Source: Kineococcus siccus
GTDB lineage: Bacteria > Actinomycetota > Actinomycetes > Actinomycetales > Kineococcaceae
Length of the DNA stretch: 34,168 bases
Direction of reading: 5' to 3'
NCBI RefSeq assembly: GCF_009906795.1
Contig: NZ_JAAALN010000017.1
Location: forward strand, 1 to 34,168
Shown here: in pieces, positions 15,477-24,911 of the stretch
Position numbering within the stretch: the first letter of the stretch is position 1
Layout: each line of letters begins with the position of its first letter
Notes under the pieces: model-generated
Databases searched by the model: none
Told to the model about the DNA's origin: nothing
The model's input: only the letters and a program-made list of their open reading frames with translations
Position numbers and translations under genes: made by a program

Positions 15477-17513
15477 TCAGGCGCCCGCGGGCCGCGGGTC
15501 GGCGCCGACGGGCGCGCTGCGCAGGTCCACGACGCGCGGGACGTCCGCGTCGTCCCCCGGTCGCGGCAGCTCGTCCTGCGTCCACACCGGTCCGGCCGGC
15601 GGCGGTTCCGCCGCCGCCGGTTCCGCCGCCGCCTGGTCGCGGGCCGCCTCGAGGACGTCGGTGATCTCGGCACCGATGAGCTCGTGGCGGGTCACGAGGG
15701 CGTCGCGCAGGGCGGCGACGAGGTGGGTGTGGCGGCCCAGCAGCTCCTGCACGGCCGTCTTCTGCTCCACCAGCAGCGCCTCGACCATGCGGCGGCCCTC
15801 GGCGTCGCCCAGCACGCGCGAGACGAGGTTGCCGTCGGCGAACGCGCCGTTCTGCACGGCCGCGAAGGAGATCAGCGTTCCCGCCATGCCGGCCGCGCCG
15901 ACCATCTGCGCCGCGGTCTGCGTGGCCGCCTGCAGGTCGCCCGAGGGACCCGTGGAGACGTCGCCGAAGAACAGCTCCTCGGCGACCTGGCCGCCGAACG
16001 CGATCTGGACGAGCCCCGCCAGCTCGGTGCGCGAGCGCGTGTAGACGTCCTCGGTGTCGCCGTGCGCCAGCAGGCCCAGGGCGTCGGCGCGCTTGACGAT
16101 CGTGAGGACCTCCAGCCGGCGCTGCGGCGCCACGAGCCACGCGACGACGGCGTGCCCGGCCTCGTGCGTCGCGATCAGGCGGCGCTCGTGGTCGGTGTAC
16201 GCCACGGGCTGGCCGAGGCCGACCTCCGTGACGAGGCGGGCGTGCTCGAGGTCGGTCCAGGACATCCCGGGCGCCGCGCGGCGGACCGCGTTGACGAGGG
16301 CCTCGTCCAGGAGGTTCTCGATCATCACGGGGCTGTAGCCCGTCGTGATCGCCGCGAGCGCGTCGCGGCGCTCGTCGGTGTCCAGCGCGGCGTCGTGGGA
16401 CTTGCGCGCCAGGAAGTGGTCGACGAGGTCGCGGCGGCCGTGCTTGTCGGGCAGGCCGAACGTGAGGCGGCGGTCGAAGCGACCGGGCCGCAGCAGCGCG
16501 GGGTCGAGGGCGTCGGCGCGGTTCGTCGCGGCGATGAGCAGCACCTCGACGGGTTCCGCCGCGCTGCGCTGCAGCTGCCGGTGGGCCGGCAGGTAGCGGT
16601 TGACCGCGTCGAACAGCTTGCCCTGCAACGACTGCCACCCGGTGGGTTCGTCGAAGGACTGCATCTGGACGAGGAGCTCGTTGACGACGCCGCTGGCGCC
16701 CTCGCTGGTCGCGACCCGCTCCACGCGCACCCCCGCCGCGGCGGCGACGCTGACGAGGCCCGTGAGCCCGCCGCAGGACACGACGGAGGACGCCTGGCCG
16801 GGCGCGGCGACCGCGGCGTTCATGCCCCCGCGGGCCCCGGCGATCGCGTCGATCTCCTCGATGAACCCGATCGCGCCGCCCTCGGCGCGCGCGGCGCGGC
16901 GCAGCGCCTTGAAGTACGAGCGGAGCTTGCGGGCCGTCGCGCCGTACCACATCGACTGGAACGAGGTCGCGGAGACGAAGAGGAACGGGACCCCGGCCTC
17001 CCGGGCCATCGCCTTGGCCATGTGCGTCTTGCCGGTGCCGGGCGGGCCCTCGAACAGCAGGCCGCGGCGCGGGCGCCCGCCCATGTCCCGGCGGAAGCTG
17101 CGGGCCGCGAGGAACAGGTCGAGGCTGCGCTCGACGTCCTCCTTCACGGCGCCCAGGCCGACGACGTCGTCCAGGCCGACGTCGATCTGCTCGGGCCGGT
17201 AGAGCACGTGCGGGGAGCGGCCGGCGACGAGGGTCTGGCCGAGCAGCACGGCGATGAGCACCGCGAAGAACAGGCCCGACATGAGGTAGATCGGGTCGAC
17301 CTGCGGCAGGGCCGGCAGCAGCGGGGCGCCCGTGGCGAGGCGGACGTCGACGACGAGCAGGACGGCGAGGACGGTCAGCAGCAGCACGCGGGTGCGGCGG
17401 CGACGGTGCCGCTCGCGCGTGCGCCCCACGTCCGCCGCGTCCCGGCGGCGGCGCGGCGCGGGCGTGCCGCCCGCCGCGGCCTGCTCCTCGGAGGGGCTGA
17501 CCTGCTGGGCCAC
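15477..17513 (-). CDS. Divergent FtsH-like membrane AAA+ metalloprotease
   Basis: A 678-residue paralogue of FtsH. Two hydrophobic helices (about 42-58 and 75-97) are separated by only some 15 residues, whereas FtsH usually has a far larger external domain. The AAA module has Walker A GPPGTGKT (156-163), Walker B FIEEIDA (217-223; FtsH normally has DE, here EE), extra sequence at about 231-276 and 287-320, and sensor/arginine-finger region ATNRADALDPALLRPGRFDR (329-348). The pore loop reads MWYGA instead of the common MFVGV. The M41 domain is intact: HEAGH (450-454) and third ligand region SGD526. The C-terminus is Ala/Pro-rich. GTG at 17513 is favoured because GAGAGGAG lies ahead of it. It probably degrades membrane or soluble proteins; substrate unknown. 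Confidence 0.85.
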   Translation of the reverse strand: MAQQVSPSEEQAAAGGTPAPRRRRDAADVGRTRERHRRRRTRVLLLTVLAVLLVVDVRLATGAPLLPALPQVDPIYLMSGLFFAVLIAVLLGQTLVAGRSPHVLYRPEQIDVGLDDVVGLGAVKEDVERSLDLFLAARSFRRDMGGRPRRGLLFEGPPGTGKTHMAKAMAREAGVPFLFVSATSFQSMWYGATARKLRSYFKALRRAARAEGGAIGFIEEIDAIAGARGGMNAAVAAPGQASSVVSCGGLTGLVSVAAAAGVRVERVATSEGASGVVNELLVQMQSFDEPTGWQSLQGKLFDAVNRYLPAHRQLQRSAAEPVEVLLIAATNRADALDPALLRPGRFDRRLTFGLPDKHGRRDLVDHFLARKSHDAALDTDERRDALAAITTGYSPVMIENLLDEALVNAVRRAAPGMSWTDLEHARLVTEVGLGQPVAYTDHERRLIATHEAGHAVVAWLVAPQRRLEVLTIVKRADALGLLAHGDTEDVYTRSRTELAGLVQIAFGGQVAEELFFGDVSTGPSGDLQAATQTAAQMVGAAGMAGTLISFAAVQNGAFADGNLVSRVLGDAEGRRMVEALLVEQKTAVQELLGRHTHLVAALRDALVTRHELIGAEITDVLEAARDQAAAEPAAAEPPPAGPVWTQDELPRPGDDADVPRVVDLRSAPVGADPRPAGA

Positions 17514-17572
17514 GGCGGCTCCTCTCGTCGCGGCCGCGCGAGGGACCCGGCCGCGCCCCACCCAACCCTGCC

Positions 17573-17637
17573 GGCGCACTGCGTGCGCCCCACATCGACC
17601 GTCCGTGACCAGGACGGGTGAGCGGTTCACCCGGGTG
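17573..17637. promoter_or_regulatory. Two inverted repeats upstream of the FtsH-like gene
   Basis: GGCGCA-N5-TGCGCC occupies 17573-17589. GGGTGA-N5-TCACCC occupies 17616-17632 and is followed at once by GGGTG, so that CACCCGGGTG (17628-17637) is itself a palindrome and three half-sites stand in a row. They lie 60-125 bases upstream of the GTG at 17513 in the 181-base gap after mshB. They could be an mshB terminator, an operator, or both. Confidence 0.4.
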
Positions 17638-17694
17638 GCGCAACGCGCGCGACGCTGCGCGACTCCGGGGACCGCTCCGGGCGGGCGCCGCGCG

Positions 17695-18783
17695 TCAGGA
17701 CAGGGCGATCCCCGCGAACAGGTCGGTCTCGCGGCCGTCCGCGTCGAACGGCCCGCCGGGCACGCCGTGCGCCAGGCGGTAGTGCTCGAGCGGCTGCAGG
17801 GGCTGCGGCACGTCGTTGCTGAGCCGCATCGCCGGCACGGGGGCGTCGAGGTCGAGCGTCAGCTGGGTGGCGTGCGCCCGCAGGGCCGCGAGCTTGGCGG
17901 CCATCTGCCCCGACGCGTCCACGACGGTCGTGACCTCCGCGTCGGGCACGACCGCGCTCGGCAGGGGCCCCTCGGGGTCGGCCGCCCCCGGGGCACCCGC
18001 CGCGGCCAGCGCCGCGAGGCCCGCGCGGGCCAGGCTCTCGGGCTGCACGCTCCAGTAGACCTTCGCGACCGCCCACGGCACGACGTCCGGCTGCTCGCGG
18101 TCCTCACCGGCGGCCAGGACCAGCGCCCGCGTCGTGGCCTCGTGGACGCGGACGTGGTCGGGGTGGCCGTAGCCGCCGCCCGGTTCGTACGTCACGACGA
18201 CCTGGGGGCGGACCTCGCGGACCACGTCGGCGATGCGCTGCGCGACCTCCTCGGGGTCGGCCGCCACCAGCGAGCGCGGGTCGACCTCGTCGCCCACGGC
18301 GGCCTGGCCGGGTCGCAGCCAGACCATGCCGGAGTCGCGGTAGCCGGAGCCGTCGCGGCGGGCGAGGAAGCGGTGGTCCTCGACGCCGAGGGCCTCCATC
18401 GCGGTCGCCAGCTCCCGCGTGCGGTGCTCGGCGAGCTCGTCGGGGCCCAGGTGCGCCAGCTCGGCGGGGACGACGTCGCCCAGCTCGCCGCGCGTCGCGG
18501 TCAGGAGCGTCACCGACGCGCCGGCCTGCGCGTAGCGGGCCATGGTGCCGCCCGTGCCGATGGTCTCGTCGTCGGGGTGGGCGTGCACGAAGAGCAGCCG
18601 GCGGGGCTGGTCGAGGCGCTCCATCGACTCCAGCCCGGCCGGGTCCAGCTCCCCCGCGACGTCGTCGACGAGGTCGGCGGCCGCCTCCAGCGCGTCGTGC
18701 GACGCGGTCCCCGCGCCGGCGGTCTCGCCCGGCAGCACGGGTGCCGCACCGGGGTCCTCGGACGGTCCAGGCAGAGTCGTCAT
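17695..18783 (-). CDS. mshB: Mycothiol deacetylase MshB (GlcNAc-Ins deacetylase)
   Basis: Removes acetate from 1-O-(2-acetamido-2-deoxy-alpha-D-glucosyl)-myo-inositol, the second chemical step of mycothiol synthesis; zinc-dependent. The 362-residue LmbE-like protein has HAHPDDE (zinc ligands His69 and Asp72, base Asp71) and GYGHPDHVRVH with the third zinc ligand His. The order ATRGELGD...HRTRELATAMEALGV fits MshB rather than Mca. The M. tuberculosis enzyme is about 300 residues and its zinc motif is near residue 13; here about 55 acidic low-complexity residues come first. The ATG at 18783 has no clear ribosome binding site; an internal ATG at 18624 (MERLDQPRRLL) would give the usual N-terminus. 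Confidence 0.88.
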   Translation of the reverse strand: MTTLPGPSEDPGAAPVLPGETAGAGTASHDALEAAADLVDDVAGELDPAGLESMERLDQPRRLLFVHAHPDDETIGTGGTMARYAQAGASVTLLTATRGELGDVVPAELAHLGPDELAEHRTRELATAMEALGVEDHRFLARRDGSGYRDSGMVWLRPGQAAVGDEVDPRSLVAADPEEVAQRIADVVREVRPQVVVTYEPGGGYGHPDHVRVHEATTRALVLAAGEDREQPDVVPWAVAKVYWSVQPESLARAGLAALAAAGAPGAADPEGPLPSAVVPDAEVTTVVDASGQMAAKLAALRAHATQLTLDLDAPVPAMRLSNDVPQPLQPLEHYRLAHGVPGGPFDADGRETDLFAGIALS

Positions 18784-18846
18784 GGGCCCATCCTGCCCGT
18801 CCACCGCGCCCACCCGTCCACCGCGCCCGGGTGGACCCCGGACGCG

Positions 18847-18901
18847 ACGGACCCCCGGGGCCGGGGCACCGGGGGTCCGTGAGGCGGCGGTGGGCCGCCG
18901 C
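18847..18901 (-). terminator. Double hairpin after typA
   Basis: In the direction of typA transcription, a first hairpin with 7-base arms (18901-18895 and 18890-18884) is followed by a second with 12-base arms (ACGGACCCCCGG at 18847-18858, its complement at 18869-18880) and a 10-base loop. The pair starts 10 bases past the typA stop and separates it from mshB. No T-run. Confidence 0.75.
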
Positions 18902-18910
18902 GGGGGGAGG

Positions 18911-20803
18911 TCAGGCCCGGCGGGCCTTCGCGGACCCCTTGGCCCGCGCGCTGGCCGCGAGCTCGACCTTGCGGATGCGCACGGCCTCCGGGGTCACCTC
19001 GACGCACTCGTCCTCGCGGCAGAACTCCAGCGACTGCTCCAGCGAGAGGTGCCGCGGGGGCACGAGGCGCTCGAACTCGTCGGAGGTCGACGACCGCATG
19101 TTGGAGAGCTTCTTCTCCTTGGTGATGTTCACGTCCATGTCGTCGGCGCGGGAGTTCTCCCCGACGATCATGCCCTCGTAGACCTCGGCCGTCGGCTCGA
19201 TGAACATCTGCCCGCGCTCCTGCAGGTTCGTCATCGCGAACGCGGTGGCGGCACCGGCGCGGTCGGCGACGAGCGAACCCGAGTTGCGGGTGCGGATGTC
19301 GCCCGCCCAGTGGTCGTACTTCGCGAACAGCGCGTGCGCGATGCCGGTGCCTCGGGTGTCGGTGAGGAACTCGGTGCGGAACCCGATGAGCCCGCGCGAG
19401 GGGACGTAGAACTCCATGCGCACCCAGCCGGTGCCGTGGTTCGTCATCGTCTCCATGCGGCCCTTGCGCGCCGCGAGCAGCTGCGTGATGGCGCCCAGGT
19501 ACTCCTCGGGGGAGTCGATCGTCAGGTTCTCGAAGGGTTCGAGGACCTTGCCGGCCTCGTCCTTGCGCAGCACCACCTGCGGCTTGCCGACGGTGAGCTC
19601 GTAGCCCTCGCGGCGCATCTGCTCGACGAGGATGGCCAGCGCCAGCTCACCGCGGCCCTGCACCTCCCAGGCGTCGGGGCGCTCGGTGGGCAGGACGCGG
19701 ATCGACACGTTGCCGACCAGCTCCTTCTCCAGCCGGTCCTTCACGAGGCGCGCCGTGACCTTGGCGCCCTTGACGCGGCCGGCCATCGGCGAGGTGTTGA
19801 TGCCGATCGTCATGGAGATGGCGGGCTCGTCGACCGTGATGAGCGGCAGCGGGCGCGGGTCCTCCGGGTCGGCGAGCGTCTCGCCGATGGTGATGCCCTC
19901 GATGCCGGCGACGGCGACGATGTCGCCCGGGCCGGCCTTCTCGCCGGGCACGCGGGTGACGGCCTCGGTCACGAGCAGCTCGGTGACCTTGACGCGCTCG
20001 ATCGTCCCGTCGTGCTTGCACCACGCGACCTGCTGACCCTTGACGAGCTCGCCCGAGAAGATCCGCAGCAGCGCGAGGCGGCCGAGGAAGGGCGAGGCGT
20101 CGAGGTTGGTGACGTGCGCCTGCAGCGGGGTCTCGGGGTCGTAGACCGGCGCCGGGATCGTGTCGATGATCGTCTGGAACAGCGGGACGAGGTCCTCGGC
20201 GTCCGGCAGGCCACCGTCCTCGGGCTGGTTCAGCGAGGCGCGGCCGTTCTTCGCCGAGGCGTAGACGACGGGGACCGCGAGCAGCTTGTCGACGTCGATG
20301 CCCTCGACGTCGGAACCGAGGTCGAGCAGCAGGTCGATGCTCTCCTCCACGACGGCCGCGATGCGGGCGTCGGGCCGGTCGACCTTGTTGACGAGGATCA
20401 CGACGGGCATCCCGGCCGCGAGGGCCTTGCGCAGCACGAAGCGGGTCTGCGGCAGCGGGCCCTCGGAGGCGTCGACCAGCAGGACGACGCCGTCGACCAT
20501 GCTCAGCCCGCGCTCGACCTCGCCACCGAAGTCGGCGTGGCCCGGGGTGTCGATGATGTTGATGGTCATGCCGCCCTCGGGCGACCCCGGGCCGGTGTAG
20601 CGGACCGAGGTGTTCTTCGCGAGGATCGTGATGCCCTTCTCGCGCTCGAGGTCACCGGAGTCCATGACGCGGTCGGCGACGTCGGCGTTGGCGCGGAAGG
20701 CGCCGGACTGCCAGAGCATCGCGTCGACGAGGGTGGTCTTGCCGTGGTCGACGTGGGCGACGATCGCGACGTTGCGCAGGTCGTCACGGGTGCTCAAGGG
20801 CAT
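18911..20803 (-). CDS. typA: Ribosome-associated translational GTPase TypA/BipA
   Basis: A 630-residue elongation-factor-like GTPase that binds the ribosome and is needed for cold and stress growth in several bacteria. It has G1 AHVDHGKTT (16-24), G2 region REKGITI, G3 [12 protein letters not shown] and G4 NKVDRPDAR, followed by EF-Tu-like domain 2, the EF-G III/V-type domains ([20 protein letters not shown]) and the unique BipA C-terminal domain ending with [22 protein letters not shown]. The start is ATG at 20803 ([20 protein letters not shown]). A TAGGCT -10 box lies about 60 bases upstream. It is divergent from the BCCT transporter. Confidence 0.97.
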   Translation of the reverse strand: MPLSTRDDLRNVAIVAHVDHGKTTLVDAMLWQSGAFRANADVADRVMDSGDLEREKGITILAKNTSVRYTGPGSPEGGMTINIIDTPGHADFGGEVERGLSMVDGVVLLVDASEGPLPQTRFVLRKALAAGMPVVILVNKVDRPDARIAAVVEESIDLLLDLGSDVEGIDVDKLLAVPVVYASAKNGRASLNQPEDGGLPDAEDLVPLFQTIIDTIPAPVYDPETPLQAHVTNLDASPFLGRLALLRIFSGELVKGQQVAWCKHDGTIERVKVTELLVTEAVTRVPGEKAGPGDIVAVAGIEGITIGETLADPEDPRPLPLITVDEPAISMTIGINTSPMAGRVKGAKVTARLVKDRLEKELVGNVSIRVLPTERPDAWEVQGRGELALAILVEQMRREGYELTVGKPQVVLRKDEAGKVLEPFENLTIDSPEEYLGAITQLLAARKGRMETMTNHGTGWVRMEFYVPSRGLIGFRTEFLTDTRGTGIAHALFAKYDHWAGDIRTRNSGSLVADRAGAATAFAMTNLQERGQMFIEPTAEVYEGMIVGENSRADDMDVNITKEKKLSNMRSSTSDEFERLVPPRHLSLEQSLEFCREDECVEVTPEAVRIRKVELAASARAKGSAKARRA

Positions 20804-20861
20804 GGGGGTGCTCGCTCCGCGGGAGAGGGTGTCGACGGGTGTCACGGGGGTGGTTCGCCCC

Positions 20862-20867
20862 AGCCTA
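20862..20867 (-). promoter_or_regulatory. Candidate -10 box of typA
   Basis: Minus strand TAGGCT (20867-20862) fits TANNNT and implies a leader of about 50 bases before the ATG at 20803; CGGAGCGAG lies in that leader 14 bases or so before the start. No clear -35. Confidence 0.4.
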
Positions 20868-20981
20868 CCTCCCGGGGCGCGGCAGCCGGGCCGTCGAGCG
20901 CGTCGGCACGGCGCTGACCTGCGACGATGTCCGGCAGGAGCCGTGCGGCGACCCCTGATCGGGGTGCGGGGCGTCCCGTGC

Positions 20982-22628
<1,647 letters not shown>

Positions 22629-22637
22629 GCCACCCGC

Positions 22638-23111
22638 TCACGGCCGGGGCCGGGCCTCCCGCACGTCGTCGTCGGTGTCGGCGCGACGTGCGGCCCCGGC
22701 GGCCATCGCCGCCACGAGCGGCACGTCCCCGGGGAGCCAGTCGACGTCCGCCCACCCGCCCGGGGGGAGCCAGCGCAGCTCGTCGTGGTCCTGCAGCGGC
22801 GCCGGGGTCCCGCGCACGAGCCGCGCCCACCACACGCGCATGACGAGGTCGCCGCCCAGCGGCCAGCCCGCGGCCGTCGCGGCGGGCACCTCCGCGCCGA
22901 GCCGCACCACCACGCCCAGCTCCTCGGCGAGCTCGCGGTGCAGGGCGTCCTCGGGCGCCTCCCCCGGTTCCACCTTGCCCCCCGGCAGCTCCCACCGGCC
23001 GGCCAGGGCCGGCGGGGCGCTGCGCCGGGCGGCGAGCAGCCGGCGCGGCCGGGCGAGGTCGTCGACGATCGCCGCCCCCACGACCAGGCGCAGGGCGGGC
23101 CCACCGGTCAC
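22638..23111 (-). CDS. mutT2: Nudix hydrolase, MutT type (8-oxo-dGTP/CTP pyrophosphatase-like)
   Basis: A 157-residue protein with a complete Nudix box at 45-67: GKVEPGEAPEDALHRELAEE followed by LGV, matching Gx5Ex7REUxEExGU. The sequence before it, LLAARRSAPPALAGRWELPGG, is typical of MutT-type enzymes that remove oxidised or abnormal nucleotides, and M. tuberculosis mutT2 (Rv1160) lies in the corresponding neighbourhood close to typA. The last ~20 residues are an Asp/Arg-rich tail. GTG at 23111 overlaps the stop of the DUF305 gene by 4 bases, so the two are translationally coupled. The exact substrate is inferred. Confidence 0.85.
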   Translation of the reverse strand: MTGGPALRLVVGAAIVDDLARPRRLLAARRSAPPALAGRWELPGGKVEPGEAPEDALHRELAEELGVVVRLGAEVPAATAAGWPLGGDLVMRVWWARLVRGTPAPLQDHDELRWLPPGGWADVDWLPGDVPLVAAMAAGAARRADTDDDVREARPRP

Positions 23112-23743
23112 GGTGCGGGCAGCGGCTGCGCGCCGCGGTCGGCCAGCAGCTCGGTCAGCACGGCGACCTCACCCTCCTGGCTCGCGGCGATCGCCCGCGC
23201 CAGGTCGCGCACCTCGGGGGTCGTCGCGCGGTCGGCGCCGACCTCGGCCATCTCGATGCCGCCCTGGTGGTGGCGCAGGACGAGCTGCAGGAAGTGGACC
23301 TCGAAGACCGCGCCGTCCTCGCTCTGCAGGCGCGCGAGCTCGGCCCCGGTCGCCATGCCCGGCATGAGCGTGGAGCCGGTCGACGCCTGCGCCGCCAGGT
23401 GCCGGTCGTGGGCGTCGGTACCGGTCATCCACCCCATGACGGGTGTGCTGCCCGCGAGCGGGCGCCCCCACACGACGAGCAGCTGCTGGAGGCGACCCAC
23501 CTGGTTCTGCTGGGTGCCGACCATGTCGAGCGCCAGCTGACGGACCTCCGGCGTGGGCGCCGTCTGGAGCGCGTCGAAGGCCATGGCCACGGCCTGGGCG
23601 TGGTGGGTGGACATGTCCCGGGCGAAGCCCACGTCGACGGACTGCTCGCCGGGGGCCGTGGGCAGGGCCCGGCCGAGGGCGGTGCCCGCGGCCAGCACGG
23701 CGAGCAGGCTGACGAGGAGGACCAGGACGCGGCGCGCGGTCAC
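23108..23743 (-). CDS. DUF305 family secreted/membrane-anchored protein
   Basis: A 211-residue protein with a hydrophobic N-terminal helix (RVLVLLVSLLAVLAAGTALG), probably a signal anchor or signal peptide, and two ferritin-like helical repeats of DUF305. The first has DMSTHHAQAVAMA and the second LVLRHHQGGIEMAEVG; the HH pairs and nearby acidic/Met residues are the family signature, and some members have been linked with copper handling. Met-rich stretches (GWMTGTD, LMPGMATG) lie between them. GTG at 23743 follows the DUF3105 stop by 4 bases. Metal binding is a family-level inference. Confidence 0.88.
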   Translation of the reverse strand: MTARRVLVLLVSLLAVLAAGTALGRALPTAPGEQSVDVGFARDMSTHHAQAVAMAFDALQTAPTPEVRQLALDMVGTQQNQVGRLQQLLVVWGRPLAGSTPVMGWMTGTDAHDRHLAAQASTGSTLMPGMATGAELARLQSEDGAVFEVHFLQLVLRHHQGGIEMAEVGADRATTPEVRDLARAIAASQEGEVAVLTELLADRGAQPLPAP

Positions 23744-23747
23744 CGCG

Positions 23748-24389
23748 TCAGCCCGTCGGCGTCCCGGTGCCGTTGGTGCACAGCGCCCCGGGCTCCGGGG
23801 TCTGCGCCCCCTGGACGTACTTCGCGAGGAAGGCCCCGACGCGCGGGTCCTCGGCGTCGGTCACGGGCAGCTGCGTGTTCCAGGCGGAGAGCACGACCGG
23901 CGACGGCAGGCCCGGGTAGGGCGAGAGCAGCGTGTACGGCTCGCCCTCCACCTCCTCCCGCAGCGCCTCGACCTGCTCCGCCGGCAGGTCGGGGCGGTAG
24001 GTGATCCACACGGCCCCGTGCTCCATCGAGTGCACGGCGTTCTCGCTGCGCACGGGCGCGTCGTAGATCCCGCAGTTCAGCCAGGTCGGGTCGTGCTGGC
24101 CGCCCACGGGCGGGTTCTCCGTGTAGGCCACCGGCGCGCTCGTGTGCAGGGACGGCTCGTAGGTGAAGGTCTTCACCGCGGCGAGCGAGGGCGGCCCCGG
24201 CTGGTTGGCGAGCACGGCCGTCACACCCGTCCCGACGCCCAGCACGACCGCGGTCGGGATCGCGATGAGCAGGGCCCGGCGCCGGCGCGCGCGCTTCTTC
24301 TCCGACCGCTGCATCGCCGCGACGCGTGCGGCCCGCTCCTGCCGGCTGCTGCCGGCGCCCGCGGTGCGCTCGTCCTGCGTGTCGGCCAT
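23748..24389 (-). CDS. DUF3105 family membrane-anchored protein
   Basis: A 213-residue protein: a highly charged N-terminus (SRQERAARVAAMQRSEKKRARRRR), one membrane helix (LLIAIPTAVVLGVGTGVTAVLA) and an extracytoplasmic DUF3105 domain with VGGQHDPTWLNCGIYD, SMEHGAVWITYRPDL and LLSPYPGLPSPVVLSAWN. Two cysteines (NCGIYD and ALCTNG) could form a disulfide. The conserved His and Glu of HSMEHG suggest a metal or catalytic site, but no function is established. The ATG at 24389 has GAGAGGGAG ahead of it. First gene of a run DUF3105-DUF305-mutT, a pairing of DUF families often seen in actinobacteria. Confidence 0.87.
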   Translation of the reverse strand: MADTQDERTAGAGSSRQERAARVAAMQRSEKKRARRRRALLIAIPTAVVLGVGTGVTAVLANQPGPPSLAAVKTFTYEPSLHTSAPVAYTENPPVGGQHDPTWLNCGIYDAPVRSENAVHSMEHGAVWITYRPDLPAEQVEALREEVEGEPYTLLSPYPGLPSPVVLSAWNTQLPVTDAEDPRVGAFLAKYVQGAQTPEPGALCTNGTGTPTG

Positions 24390-24570
24390 CGACTCCCTCT
24401 CGTGCTCCCGGCAGCGCCCCGGACGGGACGGTGCGCTCCCAGTCTGCAACGACCGGGCGTGCCCACGGGTTCACGCGGCGGCCGGGTGACCTGCGCCACG
24501 CCGCGTCCGCCCCAGGGCGGTCCAGCGCCGCCACCGGGGCCGCCCGCCCGGGTGGTCCGGGCGCGGTGGC

Positions 24571-24750
24571 TCAGCGGCGGTGGTGGTGGTGCCGGGTGGC
24601 CGGCGCGGCGGGACGGTCCAGACCCCGGACGCGCTCACCCGTGAGCCCCTCCGCGGTGCGCTGCATCCGCCGGCGCGGGCTCAGCCGCACCATGACGACG
24701 ACGACCGCCACGACGACGGCGAGTGCCACAGCCTCGATGACGATGACCAT
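24571..24750 (-). CDS. 59-residue single-pass membrane protein with a His-rich tail
   Basis: An ATG at 24750 opens a 59-residue frame: MVIVIEAVALAVVVAVVVVM (one membrane helix), then LSPRRRMQRTAEGLTGERVRGL and a tail ending HHHHRR. The positively charged segment after the helix predicts its C-terminus inside. TACGGT precedes the ATG by 6 bases, as in gltA, which supports a real leaderless gene despite the small size. I do not recognise a family. The His run is encoded by CAC codons in a region with GGT repeats on the other strand, so it may be of little significance. DUF3105 lies downstream on the same strand after 181 bases in which I see no gene. Confidence 0.6.
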   Translation of the reverse strand: MVIVIEAVALAVVVAVVVVMVRLSPRRRMQRTAEGLTGERVRGLDRPAAPATRHHHHRR

Positions 24751-24756
24751 CGCCCC

Positions 24757-24762
24757 ACCGTA
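24757..24762 (-). promoter_or_regulatory. -10 box of a leaderless promoter (59-residue protein)
   Basis: Minus strand TACGGT (24762-24757), six bases GGGGCG, then ATG at 24750. Same box and spacing as gltA. Confidence 0.5.
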
Positions 24763-24857
24763 CGCCCGCACGCTGTGTGACGGCACGTCCGGCGCGACGG
24801 GTCCGCGGGCCCGGGGTGCGGCGCCCGTGCGGGTCGGGCGCGAGTGCCCGTCGGCTG

Positions 24858-24904
24858 ACCGGGCGGCCCCGGCCGCGGCGTCGCCGCGGCCGGGGCCGCC
24901 CGGT
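24858..24904 (-). terminator. Perfect 47-base inverted repeat terminating the peptide transporter operon
   Basis: Left arm 24858-24880 and right arm 24882-24904 are exact complements over 23 bases around a single central T (24881). Folded as RNA it would be a stem of about 21-22 pairs, nearly all G-C. It begins 7 bases after the stop of the ATPase gene. There is no T-run. It contains internal smaller palindromes (GGCCGCGGC-type), so it is a strong barrier in either direction. Confidence 0.85.
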
Positions 24905-24911
24905 TCGGGAC

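Noticed and set aside
13627-16044. Long plus-strand frame of about 800 codons overlapping the alpha-galactosidase and FtsH genes
   Set aside because: Shifted-frame shadow of the GH36 gene; low-complexity Arg/Ala/Gly translation, no start signals.
15040-17643. Minus-strand frame of over 860 codons in the FtsH region
   Set aside because: Alternative frame of the FtsH gene and antisense of the GH36 gene; Arg-rich with no motif, while the neighbouring frame has complete AAA and HEAGH motifs.
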